39,513 bases of DNA from Ruminococcus sp. GTDB taxonomy: Bacteria > Bacillota > Clostridia > Oscillospirales > Ruminococcaceae. Shown here piece by piece: positions 39,006-39,513 of this stretch. Below the pieces are notes generated by a model. The model searched no databases. It had not been told where the DNA came from and worked only from the letters and a program-made list of their open reading frames with translations. The stretch covers positions 1 to 39,513 of the forward strand of contig JAFWTA010000002.1 of assembly GCA_017519145.1 (NCBI GenBank). The letters run 5' to 3'. A program made the position numbers and the translations under genes. Position 1 is the first letter of the stretch. Every line of letters begins with the position of its first letter.

Positions 39006-39290
39006 ATGAGCAGAAGCATTAAGAAGGGACCTTATGTCCAGGAAGTTCTCCTGAAGAGGGTCGTTGCAATGAATGAAGCAGGTGAGAAGAAGGTCCTCAA
39101 GACATGGAGCCGTTCTTCAACAATATTCCCTGACTTTGTAGGTCACACATTTGCTGTACATGACGGTCGTAAGCACGTTCCGGTATATGTAACAGAGGAT
39201 ATGGTAGGTCACAAGCTCGGTGAGTTTGCTCCTACAAGAACTTACAAGGGCCACGCAGGCTCAAAGACATCCAACAACGGTAAGAAATAA
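39006..39290 (+). CDS. rpsS: 30S ribosomal protein S19
   Basis: This 94-residue protein is S19, in the head of the small subunit. Visible phrases are [40 protein letters not shown] and [20 protein letters not shown] precedes the ATG. It lies 22 nt after rplB. Confidence 0.98.
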   Translation: MSRSIKKGPYVQEVLLKRVVAMNEAGEKKVLKTWSRSSTIFPDFVGHTFAVHDGRKHVPVYVTEDMVGHKLGEFAPTRTYKGHAGSKTSNNGKK

Positions 39291-39310
39291 GCGGAAGGAG
39301 GAGTTCAGAG

Positions 39311-39513
39311 ATGGAAGCAAGAGCTTATTTAAGAAATGCTCGTATATCACCCAGAAAGGTGCAGATTGTTCTGGATCTTATCAGAAACAAGCCTGTTGAT
39401 CTCGCTTTAGCTACTTTAGATCTTACTCCTAAGGCTGCAAGCCCTATCGTTGCAAAGCTTGTTAAGTCCGCTCAGGCAAACGCTGAAAACAACTTCAGCA
39501 TGGATAAGGATAA
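39311..39513 (+). CDS. rplV: 50S ribosomal protein L22 (partial, runs off the window)
   Basis: The first 67 codons of L22 are present and the gene continues past the window end. The phrases [20 protein letters not shown] and AENNFSMD are typical. AAGGAGG precedes the ATG by about 9 nt. Its place after rpsS is the standard S10-operon order. Confidence 0.96.
   Translation, partial: MEARAYLRNARISPRKVQIVLDLIRNKPVDLALATLDLTPKAASPIVAKLVKSAQANAENNFSMDKD

Overview
The window looks like chromosome of a Gram-positive anaerobe of the Oscillospiraceae, most likely a Ruminococcus or close relative. The grounds are: near-consensus sigma-A promoters (TTGACA, 17-bp spacer, TATAAT-like) with strong AGGAGG ribosome binding sites, sugar ABC importers that lack their own ATPase gene, a secreted BspA-type leucine-rich repeat protein with a Thr-rich linker and an SPQTG tail, GC-rich codons in genes against AT-rich intergenic DNA, and the standard bacterial S10 ribosomal operon. 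The genus is an inference from style, not a proven assignment.

Layout. 1-1621: a minus-strand pair encoding a CPBP intramembrane protease and a membrane-tethered Xre regulator, behind a promoter with a perfect 17-nt palindrome. 1743-4280: a secreted LRR protein and a lone SAM methyltransferase, each with its own promoter and terminator. 4303-4718: three minus-strand tRNAs (Gly-TCC, Arg-TCT, His-GTG) from one promoter, each followed by a terminator-like hairpin. 5075-13292: an unknown membrane protein, then a five-gene operon joining two sugar ABC permeases to an HlyD-like adaptor, a MacB-core-like membrane protein and a propeller/solute-binding fusion. 13369-15103: two related DUF4190-type proteins and a DUF2752-type protein with matching promoters. 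15098-17573: a 95-bp tandem repeat ending in a promoter, a polysaccharide flippase and a DeoD purine nucleoside phosphorylase. 17588-17716: an orphan promoter with three 11-bp-spaced repeats followed by a terminator, a candidate small RNA. 17740-19959: a minus-strand ABC-2 exporter (ATPase plus permease).

20166-32208: a large eight-gene operon: a 972-aa solute-binding protein, two permeases, an NHL/TPR membrane protein, a YIP1-like membrane protein, a DUF5696-like secreted protein resembling a glycoside hydrolase, and a second permease pair. Its leader holds a hairpin plus T-run that could act as an attenuator. 32324-35659: a membrane-anchored glycerophosphodiester phosphodiesterase and an acyltransferase-3 protein, each behind a consensus promoter. 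35733 to the end: the S10 operon (rpsJ, rplC, rplD, rplW, rplB, rpsS, partial rplV) behind a 300-nt structured leader that contains a terminator.

Working together: the two transport operons probably import oligosaccharides using a shared ATPase encoded elsewhere, with the DUF5696-like, NHL/TPR and YIP1 proteins acting at the membrane or cell surface on the same substrate. The most interesting candidates are these two hybrid transport systems, the orphan sRNA-like unit, the protease/tethered-regulator pair and several undescribed intergenic repeats. No CRISPR array, prophage, transposase or rRNA was seen.
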